From Micromonospora haikouensis (lineage in GTDB: Bacteria; Actinomycetota; Actinomycetes; Mycobacteriales; Micromonosporaceae): a stretch of DNA of 64,000 nucleotides. The position numbers and the translations under genes are program-made. Below the pieces are notes generated by a model. The model ran no database searches. It saw only the letters and a list, made by a program, of their open reading frames with translations, and had not been told where the DNA came from. The DNA lies in contig NZ_FMCW01000012.1 of assembly GCF_900091595.1 (NCBI RefSeq), positions 62,001 to 126,000 of the forward strand. The letters are read 5' to 3'. Shown piece after piece: positions 55,136-62,557 of this stretch (position 1 is the first letter of the stretch; the number at the start of each line of letters is the position of its first letter).

Positions 55136-57382
55136 ATGTTGAGATCAGCCCTAGCGCTGGCCGGCGTCACCATGCTGGTCGGCAGCGGTCTCGTGGTCAC
55201 CACCACGAGCGCGTCCGCCGCCCCGCCATCCACCCCGGGGCCGGCGCTGGTCGCCGCCGCCGACACCGCCCTGAAGGAGCACTCCCGGGCCGTCAGGTCC
55301 TCGGCGAAGGACCGCTACGCGGTGCACAGCAGCAAGCGGGACGCCGAGGGCCGGGGCACGGTCCGCTACACCCGCACGTACGACGGGCTCCGCGTCTACG
55401 GCGGGGACGTCGTCATCCGCACCGAGGCCGACGGCGACTACGCGGGCAGTTCGGTCGGCCTGGCCGCCCCGCTGAGCCTCGCCACCACCCCGAAGGTCAG
55501 CGCCGCAAAGGCCCGCAGGGCGGCGATCGCCGAGTTCTCCGGCCGGGTCACCGGCACCGGCGCGGCGGAGCTGTTCGTCGACGCGAGCAGCGGGACCGGA
55601 CGGCTCGCCTGGGAGACGGTGGTGACCGGCTGGGCCCCGGACGGGCAGACCCCCTCGAAGCTGCACGTCATCAGCGACGCGCTGACCGGCGCCCGGATCG
55701 GCTCCTTCGACGAGGTCGAGTCCGTCGTCGGCACCGGCAACAGCATCTACGCCGGCCCGGTCCCGATCGACACCACCCTGTCCGGCTCGACGTACAACAT
55801 GATCGACCCGACCCGGGGCAACGGGCGCACCTGCGACATGAACAACGGCACCTCGACCTGCACGACCTTCACCGACGCCGACAACGTGTGGGGCACCGGC
55901 GCGGCCTCGAACCGGCAGTCCGCCGCGGTCGACGCGCACTTCGGCGCGGCCACGACCTTCGACTACTTCACCGAGGTGCACGGCCGCAACGGCGTCTTCG
56001 GCAACGGCACCGGCGTGCCGAGCCGGGTGCACTACGGCAACGCGTACGTCAACGCCTTCTGGGACGGCGCGCAGATGACCTACGGCGACGGCGCGGGCAA
56101 CGCCCGGCCGCTGGTCGCCCTCGACGTCGCCGGCCACGAGATGTCCCACGGCGTCACCGAGAACGTGGTCCCCGGTGGCCTGACCTACTCCGGTGAGTCC
56201 GGCGGCCTGAACGAGGCCACCAGCGACATCTTCGGCAACATGGTGGAGTTCTACGCCAACACCCCGGTCGACCCCGGCGACTACCAGGTCGGCGAGAAGA
56301 TCAACATCAACGGCAACGGCACCCCGCTGCGCTACATGTACGACCCGACGCTGGACGGCAAGTCGCACGGCTGCTGGTCGACCGGCACCAACAGCCTCGA
56401 CGTGCACTACTCCTCGGGCGTGGCCAACCACTTCTACTTCAACCTGGCCGAGGGCTCCGGGGCGACCTCGTACGGCACCTCGCCGCTGTGCGGGTCGGCC
56501 GCGCCGGTGACCGGGATCGGCCGGGAGAAGGCGGAGAAGATCTGGTTCCGGGCGCTCGACGCGTACTTCGTGTCGAACACCCGCTACGTGAACACCGCGC
56601 AGCCGACCAACACCGCGCGGCTGCACACCCTGTCGGCCGCCACCGACCTGTACGGCCTGTGCAGCACCGAGTACAAGGCGGTGATGGCGGCCTGGACGTC
56701 GGTGAACGTCACCGGCACCGAGTCGTGCGCGGCCAACGACTTCACCGTCTCGGCCACCCCGGCGGCGCTGACCCTGGACCCGGGCACCTCGGGCACCGCC
56801 ACGGTCGGCACCACGGTCATCCGGGGGACCGCCGAGGAGGTCACCTTCTCGACCGGCCCGCTGCCGGCCGGGGTGAGCGTGTCGTTCGCGCCGTCGTCGG
56901 TCACCGCCGGCGGGTCGACCACGGTCACGGTCAGCGCCGCCGCCACCGCCGGCAGCGGCACGGTGGCGATCACGCTGGTGGGCACCTCCCCCTCGGTGGC
57001 CCGGACGACCACGCTGAGCCTGACGGTGAACGGGCTGCCGGGCTGCTCCGGCAGCAACGGCACCGACGTCGCGATCGCCGACAACTCGACGGTGGAGAGC
57101 ACCATCGTGATCAGCGGCTGCGCGGCGACCCCGTCGACCACGAGCAAGGTCGAGGTGCACATCGTGCACACCTACATCGGTGACCTCGTGGTCAGCCTCG
57201 TCGCGCCGGACGGCAGCGTGTACACGCTGCAGAGCCGCTCCGGTGGCAGCACCGACAACATCGACCAGACGTACACCGTGAACCTCTCCTCGGAGGTGGC
57301 GAACGGGAGCTGGCGGCTGCGGGTCCAGGACGCGGCGAGCCTCGACACCGGTTACCTCAACAGTTGGAGCCTGAACCTCTGA
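55136..57382 (+). CDS. Secreted M4 (thermolysin-family) metalloprotease with proprotein convertase P-domain
   Basis: A 748-residue exported zinc protease. Signal peptide (about 1-30, LALAGVTMLVGSGLVVTTTSASA), FTP/PepSY propeptide (about 45-195, RYTRTYDGLRVYGGDVVI), M4 catalytic domain with HEMSHGVTE (HExxH) and the third ligand Glu in GGLNEATSDIFG, and SSGVANHFYFNLAEG with the catalytic region His. After about residue 535 come a beta domain (FTVSATPAALTLDPGTSG) and a C-terminal P-domain (VEVHIVHTYIGDLVVSLVAPDGS, GSWRLRVQDAASLDTGYLNSWSL). ATG has GGGGAGG only two bases away; a TTG one codon on has better spacing. Followed by a terminator. Confidence 0.94.
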   Translation: MLRSALALAGVTMLVGSGLVVTTTSASAAPPSTPGPALVAAADTALKEHSRAVRSSAKDRYAVHSSKRDAEGRGTVRYTRTYDGLRVYGGDVVIRTEADGDYAGSSVGLAAPLSLATTPKVSAAKARRAAIAEFSGRVTGTGAAELFVDASSGTGRLAWETVVTGWAPDGQTPSKLHVISDALTGARIGSFDEVESVVGTGNSIYAGPVPIDTTLSGSTYNMIDPTRGNGRTCDMNNGTSTCTTFTDADNVWGTGAASNRQSAAVDAHFGAATTFDYFTEVHGRNGVFGNGTGVPSRVHYGNAYVNAFWDGAQMTYGDGAGNARPLVALDVAGHEMSHGVTENVVPGGLTYSGESGGLNEATSDIFGNMVEFYANTPVDPGDYQVGEKININGNGTPLRYMYDPTLDGKSHGCWSTGTNSLDVHYSSGVANHFYFNLAEGSGATSYGTSPLCGSAAPVTGIGREKAEKIWFRALDAYFVSNTRYVNTAQPTNTARLHTLSAATDLYGLCSTEYKAVMAAWTSVNVTGTESCAANDFTVSATPAALTLDPGTSGTATVGTTVIRGTAEEVTFSTGPLPAGVSVSFAPSSVTAGGSTTVTVSAAATAGSGTVAITLVGTSPSVARTTTLSLTVNGLPGCSGSNGTDVAIADNSTVESTIVISGCAATPSTTSKVEVHIVHTYIGDLVVSLVAPDGSVYTLQSRSGGSTDNIDQTYTVNLSSEVANGSWRLRVQDAASLDTGYLNSWSLNL

Positions 57383-57395
57383 CCTCGGCACGGCG

Positions 57396-57427
57396 AGCGG
57401 GCCATCCGGGTCTCCGGGTGGCCCGCT
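57396..57427 (+). terminator. Terminator of the M4 protease gene
   Basis: A 14-bp stem with one G-T pair (arms 57396-57409 and 57414-57427, GTCT loop), 14 bases after the stop codon. Confidence 0.7.
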
Positions 57428-57490
57428 TCGTGTGCCGACCCCGATGAGCGGCACAAGCAAGCCGGTCGTGGGTGCCCCACCGCCGGCCAC

Positions 57491-57502
57491 TACCCTGAGG
57501 CG
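57491..57502 (+). promoter_or_regulatory. Leaderless -10 element of the 57503 gene
   Basis: TACCCT (57491-57496), exactly six bases, then GTG at 57503. Confidence 0.5.
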
Positions 57503-57967
57503 GTGCGATACCAAGAGGTCGAGACGGCCATCCAGCAACTGATCGACGCCGCTGGCGAGGACGACCTGCACGCCTTCGGGTTGGCGACCATCACCCGCCT
57601 GACCACCGCCGACCTGGTGGACGAGGCCGACGAGGACGACCTCGACGAGGACGCCCAGGCGGCGCTGGCCACCGCTCTGGAGACCGTCGCCACGGCCGAC
57701 GCGAGCGAACTGCGGGCCCTGCTGGACCGCATCGACGAGGGCACCCTCGCCGACGGCGACATGGACCCCGGCCTGCTGATCGTCCTCACCGCGCTCGAAC
57801 ACTGGACCACCTACCTTGAGGAGCACCGGCGCGGCGAGCTGTACGAGCTCGCCATCCGCTCCCTGGAGGAGGTCGACTACCGGGTCTCGGCCGCGCTCGA
57901 CGACTTCCTGGCCGAGCCGGAGATGGCCGCCGAGTACGCGCGGATCCGGCAGTTGCTCACGGCGTAG
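57503..57967 (+). CDS. Acidic hypothetical protein
   Basis: A 154-residue, strongly acidic and probably all-helical protein (ADLVDEADEDDLDEDAQAAL, LEEVDYRVSAALDDFLAEPEMAAEYARI). No membrane segment or signal. I recognise no domain. Start GTG is supported by the leaderless -10 box. The last 11 bases overlap the 3' end of the convergent MFS gene. Confidence 0.7.
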   Translation: MRYQEVETAIQQLIDAAGEDDLHAFGLATITRLTTADLVDEADEDDLDEDAQAALATALETVATADASELRALLDRIDEGTLADGDMDPGLLIVLTALEHWTTYLEEHRRGELYELAIRSLEEVDYRVSAALDDFLAEPEMAAEYARIRQLLTA

Positions 57968-59249
57968 ACCCCGCCGCGCGGGCCGCCCCGCGCCGCTGCC
58001 CCGGTCCGTTCGCGGACCGTTCGGCGCGGGCCGCCCGGACGACGGGGACGGCGAACGCGGCCACCGCGAGCAGCCCCACCGTGCCGCACGCCGCCACCAG
58101 CGGCCGGGGGTGGGCCAGGTCGAGCAGCAGGCCGCCGGCCGCGAGACCGACCATGCCCGCGCCCTGCACGGCCGCGCCGAAGACGGCGTACGCGCGGCCC
58201 CGCGCCGCCTCGGGCACCCGGCGGGCGAGCAGCACGTTGCAGACGACGTTGTTGCCGCCGTTGAGCAGGCCGCCGAGCAGCCAGATCGGCACCAGCAGCC
58301 AGGCGGACGGCACGGCGGCGGAGACCAGGACCGCGAGGCAGCACCCGCCGAGCAGGAGCAGCCCCACGCCGAGCAGCCGACCGTCGTCGGTGAGCCGGCG
58401 GGTCAGCGGGGCGAGCGCCCACGCCCCGGCCACGATGCCCAGCGGCCAGGCCCCGGTGACCAGCCCGTAGACGGTGGTGGAACTGCCCAGCGTCTCGCGG
58501 ATGAAGAACACCTCGATCACGTTGATCGCCCCGACCGCGCCGACCACCCCGGCGAGCGAGGCCACCATCGCGAACAGCAGCCGGTCCGGGCGCAGCCGCC
58601 AAGCCCGGGCCGGGCCGTCGGGAGTCGGCGTCGAGTGGGCGTCGGCGGCCGGGCGGGGTCTGGCGGTCGGGCGGGCGCCGCCCCGACGGGTGCGGATCAG
58701 CAGGCCGGCGGCCACCAGGGCGAGGTAGCTGGCGGCGTCCAACAGCAGCGGCACGCGGGTGCCGAACTGCCCCACCAGCAGCCCGGCCAGCGCCGGGCCG
58801 GCCAGCGCGCCGAGGGTGCCGGCCGTCTGGTTGAGCGCGCTGGCCCGGGGCAGGTCCCCGGGCGTGACCATCGCCGGGACGAGGGCGGCGAGCACCGGCT
58901 GGGTGACCGCGAGCCCGGCGGCCAGCAGCGCCACCAGGCCGATCGCCAGGGCCGGGTGTCCGGCGTACGCGAGGGCGAGGCAGATCGCCGCCTGCACGAT
59001 GCCGGCCGCGACGAGCAGGGTGCGGGAGTCCACCCGGTCGGCGAGCCGGCCGGTCAACGGGGCGAGCGCGACGAGCGGCAGGCTGGCGGCGATCAGCAGC
59101 CCCGCCACGGCCGGGCCGCCGGCCCCGGCGGACTGGAGGGCGAGGGTGAGGGTGCTCGCGGCCAGGAAGTCACCGCAGCTGGAGATGCCCCGGGCGGCGG
59201 TGGCGAGCCAGACGTCGGGCCAACGCGACCGACCAAGTGTGAAGGACAT
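57957..59249 (-). CDS. Major facilitator superfamily exporter
   Basis: A 430-residue permease with about 12 helices. MFS signatures are GRLADRVDSRTLLVAAGIVQA (the loop 2-3 G-x3-D-R-x-x-R-R type motif) and LNQTAGTLGALAGPALAGLL. It resembles MFS proteins of the enterobactin/drug exporter group, so an antibiotic or metabolite exporter is likely. ATG at 59249 is preferred: a TACTTT -10 lies exactly six bases upstream and an operator palindrome covers it. It follows an ArsR-type regulator on the same strand, which probably controls it. Confidence 0.88.
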   Translation of the reverse strand: MSFTLGRSRWPDVWLATAARGISSCGDFLAASTLTLALQSAGAGGPAVAGLLIAASLPLVALAPLTGRLADRVDSRTLLVAAGIVQAAICLALAYAGHPALAIGLVALLAAGLAVTQPVLAALVPAMVTPGDLPRASALNQTAGTLGALAGPALAGLLVGQFGTRVPLLLDAASYLALVAAGLLIRTRRGGARPTARPRPAADAHSTPTPDGPARAWRLRPDRLLFAMVASLAGVVGAVGAINVIEVFFIRETLGSSTTVYGLVTGAWPLGIVAGAWALAPLTRRLTDDGRLLGVGLLLLGGCCLAVLVSAAVPSAWLLVPIWLLGGLLNGGNNVVCNVLLARRVPEAARGRAYAVFGAAVQGAGMVGLAAGGLLLDLAHPRPLVAACGTVGLLAVAAFAVPVVRAARAERSANGPGQRRGAARAAGSTP

Positions 59250-59272
59250 ACTTCGAAAGTAATCCTTCACAC
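59237..59272. promoter_or_regulatory. 36-bp operator palindrome over the MFS promoter and start
   Basis: GTGTGAAGGA (59237-59246) and TCCTTCACAC (59263-59272) are perfect inverted arms. The 16 bases between them centre on CTTCGAAAG, itself near-palindromic. The element spans the -10 box and the ATG of the MFS gene, an ideal repressor position, and lies just after the regulator gene. Confidence 0.7.
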
Positions 59273-59285
59273 CTCGGCCGGGCAA
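59256..59285 (-). promoter_or_regulatory. Leaderless promoter of the MFS gene
   Basis: TTGCCC (59280-59285), 18-base spacer, TACTTT (59256-59261), six bases, then ATG at 59249. The promoter is buried in the operator palindrome. Confidence 0.5.
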
Positions 59286-59303
59286 TCCCCCGTCGCAACC
59301 GGT

Positions 59304-59885
59304 TCAGTCCACGGGCACCGACCGGTACTGGACGGCCACGGGACGCGCCCCGTCCGGCGGGTCGGTCCGCACCCGACGCCGATAGGGCGCCATCAGGTCC
59401 TGGACCGCCTCGTTGAGCGCCAGCAGCTCCTCGGCGGTGAGCAGGAGCACGCTGTCGCTGAACCACCCGGCCCGGTACCACTCCGGCGGTTCCTCGGGCC
59501 CCCGGCGGAACCAGTCCCGGGTGCGCTGCGCGTCCCGGGCGAGGTGCGCCTCCACGAGAGCCAGCTCGGCCGCCCGCGCCTCGGAACCGGCCACCTGCCC
59601 CGCCTCCACGTTGTACGACGGACTGAACGCCCGCCACACCCGCTCGCGGGCGTCCCCCCGGCTCGGGGCCTGCTCGACCAGCCCGAACTTCGCCAGCGCG
59701 CGCAGGTGGTAGCTGGTCGCGCTCGGCGACAGGCCGGCGATCTCCGCGCACTCGGTGGCGGTGGCCCCGGACTCGATCGAGGCGAGATGTTCCATGATCG
59801 CGAGCCGTGCCGGGTGGGCCAGGGCCCGCATCACCTGCGGATCGCTGATCGTCACCCGCTGCCGCTCGGGCGGTGCCTCGCTCAT
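59304..59885 (-). CDS. ArsR-type winged-helix transcriptional regulator
   Basis: A 193-residue regulator. The winged helix covers about residues 12-90 (DPQVMRALAHPARLAIMEHLASIESGATATECAEIAGLSPSATSYHLRALAKFGLVEQ). The C-terminal half (about 100-193) is helical with EWYRAGWFSDSVLLLTAEELLALNEAVQDLM and is typical of actinobacterial ArsR/HTH_20 proteins that control MFS genes. No metal-binding Cys cluster is present, so it probably senses an organic ligand. ATG at 59885. The MFS gene follows with the operator palindrome between. Confidence 0.88.
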   Translation of the reverse strand: MSEAPPERQRVTISDPQVMRALAHPARLAIMEHLASIESGATATECAEIAGLSPSATSYHLRALAKFGLVEQAPSRGDARERVWRAFSPSYNVEAGQVAGSEARAAELALVEAHLARDAQRTRDWFRRGPEEPPEWYRAGWFSDSVLLLTAEELLALNEAVQDLMAPYRRRVRTDPPDGARPVAVQYRSVPVD

Positions 59886-59933
59886 GCCCCCATGATCCCG
59901 CCCGCCACCCGCGCCTGCCATCGACCCCGCCGC

Positions 59934-59939
59934 TAAGCT
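59934..59939 (+). promoter_or_regulatory. Candidate -10 box upstream of the amidase gene
   Basis: TAAGCT matches TANNNT, 66 bases upstream of the amidase ATG, in the short divergent gap with the ArsR-type gene. Confidence 0.25.
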
Positions 59940-60005
59940 CGGCGGCGGCACCTCGACGGCGGCGCAGAGCGCGACCGCCGACCCGGTGCCGAGCGAGCCC
60001 CCACG

Positions 60006-61313
60006 ATGGACACGACTCCCGACGACCCCGCCGCACCCGTCGCCTCCAACGACCCCGCCGCACCCGCCGACCCGGTCGCCTCCGACGATCCGGCCGCGCC
60101 CCGGAGCGCCGTCGAGATCGCCGAGCTGGTCAACGCCGGCCGGCTCCGCCCCGTCAACGTCGTCGAGGCGACCCTGGCCCGCATCGGCACCGCCGACGCC
60201 ACGCTGCGGGCCTTCCGCGAAACCTGGCCGGAGCAGGCCCGGCACGCCGCCCGCGAACTGGAACGCGCCCTCGCCGCCGGACCGCTGCCGCTGGCCGGCG
60301 TGCCGCTGGGCGTCAAGGCCACCGAGGGCGTCGACTCGCTCCAGACCCGCCGGCTCGTCGCCGCCGGCTGCATTCCGGTCGGGGCCACCGCCGTCCCCCG
60401 GGGCACGCCCTGGCAGACGTGGGGCCACACCGACCGGGGCCCCACCGCCAACCCCTGGCGCACCGACCGTACGCCCGGCGGGTCGTCGGCCGGGTCGGCA
60501 GCCGCCGTCGCCGCCGGGCTCGTGCCCCTGGCCACCGGCAACGACGGGGCCGGTTCGGTGCGCATCCCCGCCGCCTGGTGCGGGGTCGTCGGGATCAAGC
60601 TCACCAACGGGCGGCTGCCCGCCATCGACGCCGCCGGGCTCAACGCGCCGGGACCGCTCGCCCGTACGGTCGCCGACGCCGCCGCGTACCTCGACGCTCT
60701 TCTCGGCACCCGGCTCGCCGGGCATCTCGGCCCGGCGGGTGGCGGGCCGCTGCGGGCGGTCTGGTCGGCCACGCTCGGCCACGCCGAGGTCGACCCCGAC
60801 GTCGCGGGGCCCGCCCGCGCCGCCGCCGACCGGCTCGCCGACGCGGGTCTCCTCCGGTGGGTCGCGCACGACCTGACGCTCGCCGATCCCGCGCCCGCGT
60901 GGCGGGCCCTGCGAGCGCCCGGCGACCGGGCCGCCGCCGGGGACCTGCGGGCCGGCAACGACGCGCGCCTGGCGCGGCTCTTCGACCTTGCCGACCTGCT
61001 GCTCACCCCCACCACCCCCGGCCCGGCGCACGGCCACGCCGGGCCGGGCGACCGGATGAGCGTGGCGCTGACCTGGGCGTTCAACCTCAGCGGGCACCCC
61101 GCCGCAAGCGTCCCGGCCGGGTTCGCCCCCGACGGCACCCCGGTCGGCCTCCAGATCGTCGCCCGCCACCGCCACGAACACCTGCTCATCCGGACGGCAG
61201 CTGCCCTGGAGGCGCTGCGACCCTGGCCGGATGCTCAGGTCAGAGGATTCGTCAGGGGGTGGCGGCTCAGCCGGGGCGCAGGTTGGCGGCCCGACGGCCG
61301 GGCTGGACGATGA
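60006..61313 (+). CDS. Amidase signature-family enzyme
   Basis: A 435-residue enzyme hydrolysing an amide bond. The catalytic Ser-cisSer-Lys set is visible: Lys in PLGVKATEG, Ser in DRTPGGSSAGSAAAVAAG and Ser in GNDGAGSVRIPAAWCGVVGIK (usual DTGGS here DGAGS). The first 30 residues contain an imperfect repeat (DDPAAPVASNDPAAP) and are probably disordered. The C-terminal 25 residues after ALRPWP overlap the antisense hypothetical gene and may be non-native. Substrate unknown. A related amidase fragment lies at 62160-62210. Confidence 0.88.
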   Translation: MDTTPDDPAAPVASNDPAAPADPVASDDPAAPRSAVEIAELVNAGRLRPVNVVEATLARIGTADATLRAFRETWPEQARHAARELERALAAGPLPLAGVPLGVKATEGVDSLQTRRLVAAGCIPVGATAVPRGTPWQTWGHTDRGPTANPWRTDRTPGGSSAGSAAAVAAGLVPLATGNDGAGSVRIPAAWCGVVGIKLTNGRLPAIDAAGLNAPGPLARTVADAAAYLDALLGTRLAGHLGPAGGGPLRAVWSATLGHAEVDPDVAGPARAAADRLADAGLLRWVAHDLTLADPAPAWRALRAPGDRAAAGDLRAGNDARLARLFDLADLLLTPTTPGPAHGHAGPGDRMSVALTWAFNLSGHPAASVPAGFAPDGTPVGLQIVARHRHEHLLIRTAAALEALRPWPDAQVRGFVRGWRLSRGAGWRPDGRAGR

Positions 61314-61566
61314 CGCGACGCGCTGGCGGGCTCAATTTTCGGATGCCCTCCTCGATGACGAACAGCTCGCGACGAGCAACGGCCTCGCCCTTGCCATCCA
61401 ACTCGTAGCCGTCCAGCCACATCCAGCCGAAGTAGGTGACCAGATCGGTCCGTACCTTGATCAGCCGGAACATGATCGGCTTGGTGAACTGGACGCTGCA
61501 GGCCCTTGTGATGTGCAGGACGTCGCCAGCGTTCAGTTCGATCACCGGGGGCCGTACCGACGCCAC
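61267..61566 (-). CDS. Hypothetical protein, small beta-rich
   Basis: A 99-residue protein with a plausible fold (RPPVIELNAGDVLHITRACSVQFTKPIMFRLIKVRTDLVTYFGWMWLDGYELDGKGEAVARRELFV). It has a lower GC style than its shadow frames, supporting coding. I took GTG 61566, which has AGGATC upstream; GTG 61632 would add 22 residues. Its 3' end overlaps the amidase by 47 bases. It may be coupled to a small upstream frame (61542-61703). I do not recognise a named family. Confidence 0.55.
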   Translation of the reverse strand: MASVRPPVIELNAGDVLHITRACSVQFTKPIMFRLIKVRTDLVTYFGWMWLDGYELDGKGEAVARRELFVIEEGIRKLSPPARRVIVQPGRRAANLRPG

Positions 61567-61703
61567 GAGGTGATCCTGGTCTGAGCCGCCTGCACAAGGG
61601 GACACCAGCCACTCGGGGAGCAGGCCGAGCACCGGCGGCGCCGGTGCCAGTCGAGGGTCCGCCAGGCGGCCCGGATCAGCAGAGGCATTCGCCGGTTGAT
61701 CAC
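61542..61703 (-). CDS. Possible 53-residue basic protein
   Basis: A short frame from GTG 61703 with an excellent ribosome site (GGGGAGG, four bases before). Sequence VINRRMPLLIRAAWRTLDWH, then Arg-rich. It overlaps the next hypothetical gene by 25 bases and may be its translational leader, or the true N-terminus of that protein if a frameshift separates them. Confidence 0.35.
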   Translation of the reverse strand: MINRRMPLLIRAAWRTLDWHRRRRCSACSPSGWCPLVQAAQTRITSWRRYGPR

Positions 61704-61813
61704 TGCGCCTCCCCTAAGGATGCCGGATCCGATTGCGGCACCCCGGCCCACCGAGCACCGCTCCACCAGGCCGAGGGCCCCGCGCAATCAATCCCACACC
61801 CTCCGTCACCTAC

Positions 61814-61834
61814 TTGTCAATCTGTAAGTGACAA
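61814..61834. promoter_or_regulatory. Operator-like dyad upstream of the small HTH gene
   Basis: TTGTCA (61814-61819), nine bases, TGACAA (61829-61834): a perfect 6-bp inverted repeat in an unusually AT-rich divergent gap, near the -35 region of the HTH gene. Confidence 0.5.
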
Positions 61835-61855
61835 ACGTAAACGACGTGTCGTGCC

Positions 61856-61867
61856 TACGTTCAGGCT
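61856..61867 (+). promoter_or_regulatory. Leaderless -10 element of the small HTH gene
   Basis: TACGTT (61856-61861), exactly six bases, then GTG at 61868. Confidence 0.55.
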
Positions 61868-62080
61868 GTGAAGCGACCACGCCTGTACGGGCCCGGCGAA
61901 CTCGCCGCCCTGTTTGGCGTGTCTCGACAACGCGTCCTACAGATCACGCGTCGGCCCGGGTTCCCGGAGCCCCTCGCCCGCCTGGTCGGGATGAACGTCT
62001 GGGACGCGGACGAGGTCGACGAGTGGGCCCGCCACAATCGCCCGCGCCGCCCGCCAGCCGACGAGGACGAACAGGGCTGA
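61868..62080 (+). CDS. Small AlpA/MerR-like helix-turn-helix protein
   Basis: A 70-residue DNA-binding protein. The HTH is clear: LYGPGELAALFGVSRQRVLQITRRPGFPEPLARLVGMNVWDADEVDEWARHN, the layout of AlpA/excisionase-type proteins in which a MerR-like HTH is followed by a short wing and an acidic tail. Such proteins act as excisionases or small regulators on mobile elements. Start GTG is supported by a leaderless -10. It is divergent from the hypothetical gene at 61267 across the TTGTCA dyad, so it may regulate both. It sits in a region of gene debris. Confidence 0.85.
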   Translation: MKRPRLYGPGELAALFGVSRQRVLQITRRPGFPEPLARLVGMNVWDADEVDEWARHNRPRRPPADEDEQG

Positions 62081-62131
62081 GGCCTGGGCTCAGCATCGAA
62101 GCCGGACCGGGACCACGCCTCCGCGCGACGG

Positions 62132-62166
62132 GCGACCGGCGACCGGCGACCGGCGACCGGCGACCG
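62132..62166. repeat. Five tandem copies of a 7-base unit
   Basis: GCGACCG repeated five times without error. It appears to have expanded from the GCGACCGGATGAGC sequence that begins the amidase-like fragment right after it. The unit length is not a multiple of three. Confidence 0.85.
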
Positions 62167-62210
62167 GATGAGCGTGGCGCTGATCTTGGAGTTGAACATC
62201 AGTGGGCGCG
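62160..62210 (+). pseudogene. Fragment of an amidase gene
   Basis: The 24 bases from 62153 match 61044-61075 of the amidase gene exactly (GCGACCGGATGAGCGTGGCG and onward), then diverge with about 70 percent identity: MSVALILELNISG versus MSVALTWAFNLSG. The reading frame stops soon after. A remnant of a second amidase-like gene. Confidence 0.5.
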
Positions 62211-62288
62211 TTGTTCCTGCTCCGCGCCGAGGGCCTGATCGAGGGCCGCCAAGGAAAGGGCACATTCGTGCTCGCCGCCGCGGAATAG
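62211..62288 (+). pseudogene. C-terminal remnant of a GntR-type regulator
   Basis: In frame, the region encodes LFLLRAEGLIEGRQGKGTFV, then LAAAE and TAG at 62286. This is the wing of a GntR winged-helix domain (L-x-x-E-G-L-I-x-x-R-Q-G-K-G-T-F-V). An in-frame TGA lies at 62193 and no start or HTH helix precedes it, so the gene is truncated and fused by recombination to the amidase fragment. Confidence 0.65.
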
Positions 62289-62306
62289 CCCACCGCACCC
62301 ACCCAC

Positions 62307-62329
62307 AGCCCCAGCCCCAGCCCCAGCCC
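62307..62329. repeat. AGCCCC short tandem repeat
   Basis: Three and a half copies of a 6-base unit, upstream of the HelD-like gene, in a 269-base non-coding stretch. A dyad TTTGCG-TCAT-CGCAAA (62343-62358) follows and could be a regulator site. Confidence 0.7.
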
Positions 62330-62415
62330 AGCGATCAAAAGGTTTGCGTCATCGCAAAGATCGACTCTGACGCTTTTCTCTTGATCACCGGACTCGGGTG
62401 GGGTGGGTAAAGCGG

Positions 62416-62444
62416 CTGAGCGAGTGGGTGGGGCGGAGTAGACT
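62416..62444 (+). promoter_or_regulatory. Candidate promoter of the HelD-like gene
   Basis: CTGAGC (62416-62421), 17-base spacer, TAGACT (62439-62444). This gives a leader of about 107 bases before the ATG at 62558. Confidence 0.35.
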
Positions 62445-62557
62445 GTTCCCCCGCCGACGGCCGAGGTGTCCAGCACCGCAGCGGACGTCCCCGCGCCGGC
62501 CATCGTTGCCGGAAACGCGAGCGGCAGTGTTGTCCCCCGCGCCGAGGAGTAGGTCGG

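Noticed and set aside
62343..62358. Rifamycin-associated element upstream of the HelD-like gene
   Set aside because: The dyad TTTGCG-TCAT-CGCAAA does not resemble the G/C-rich palindrome described for HelR genes.
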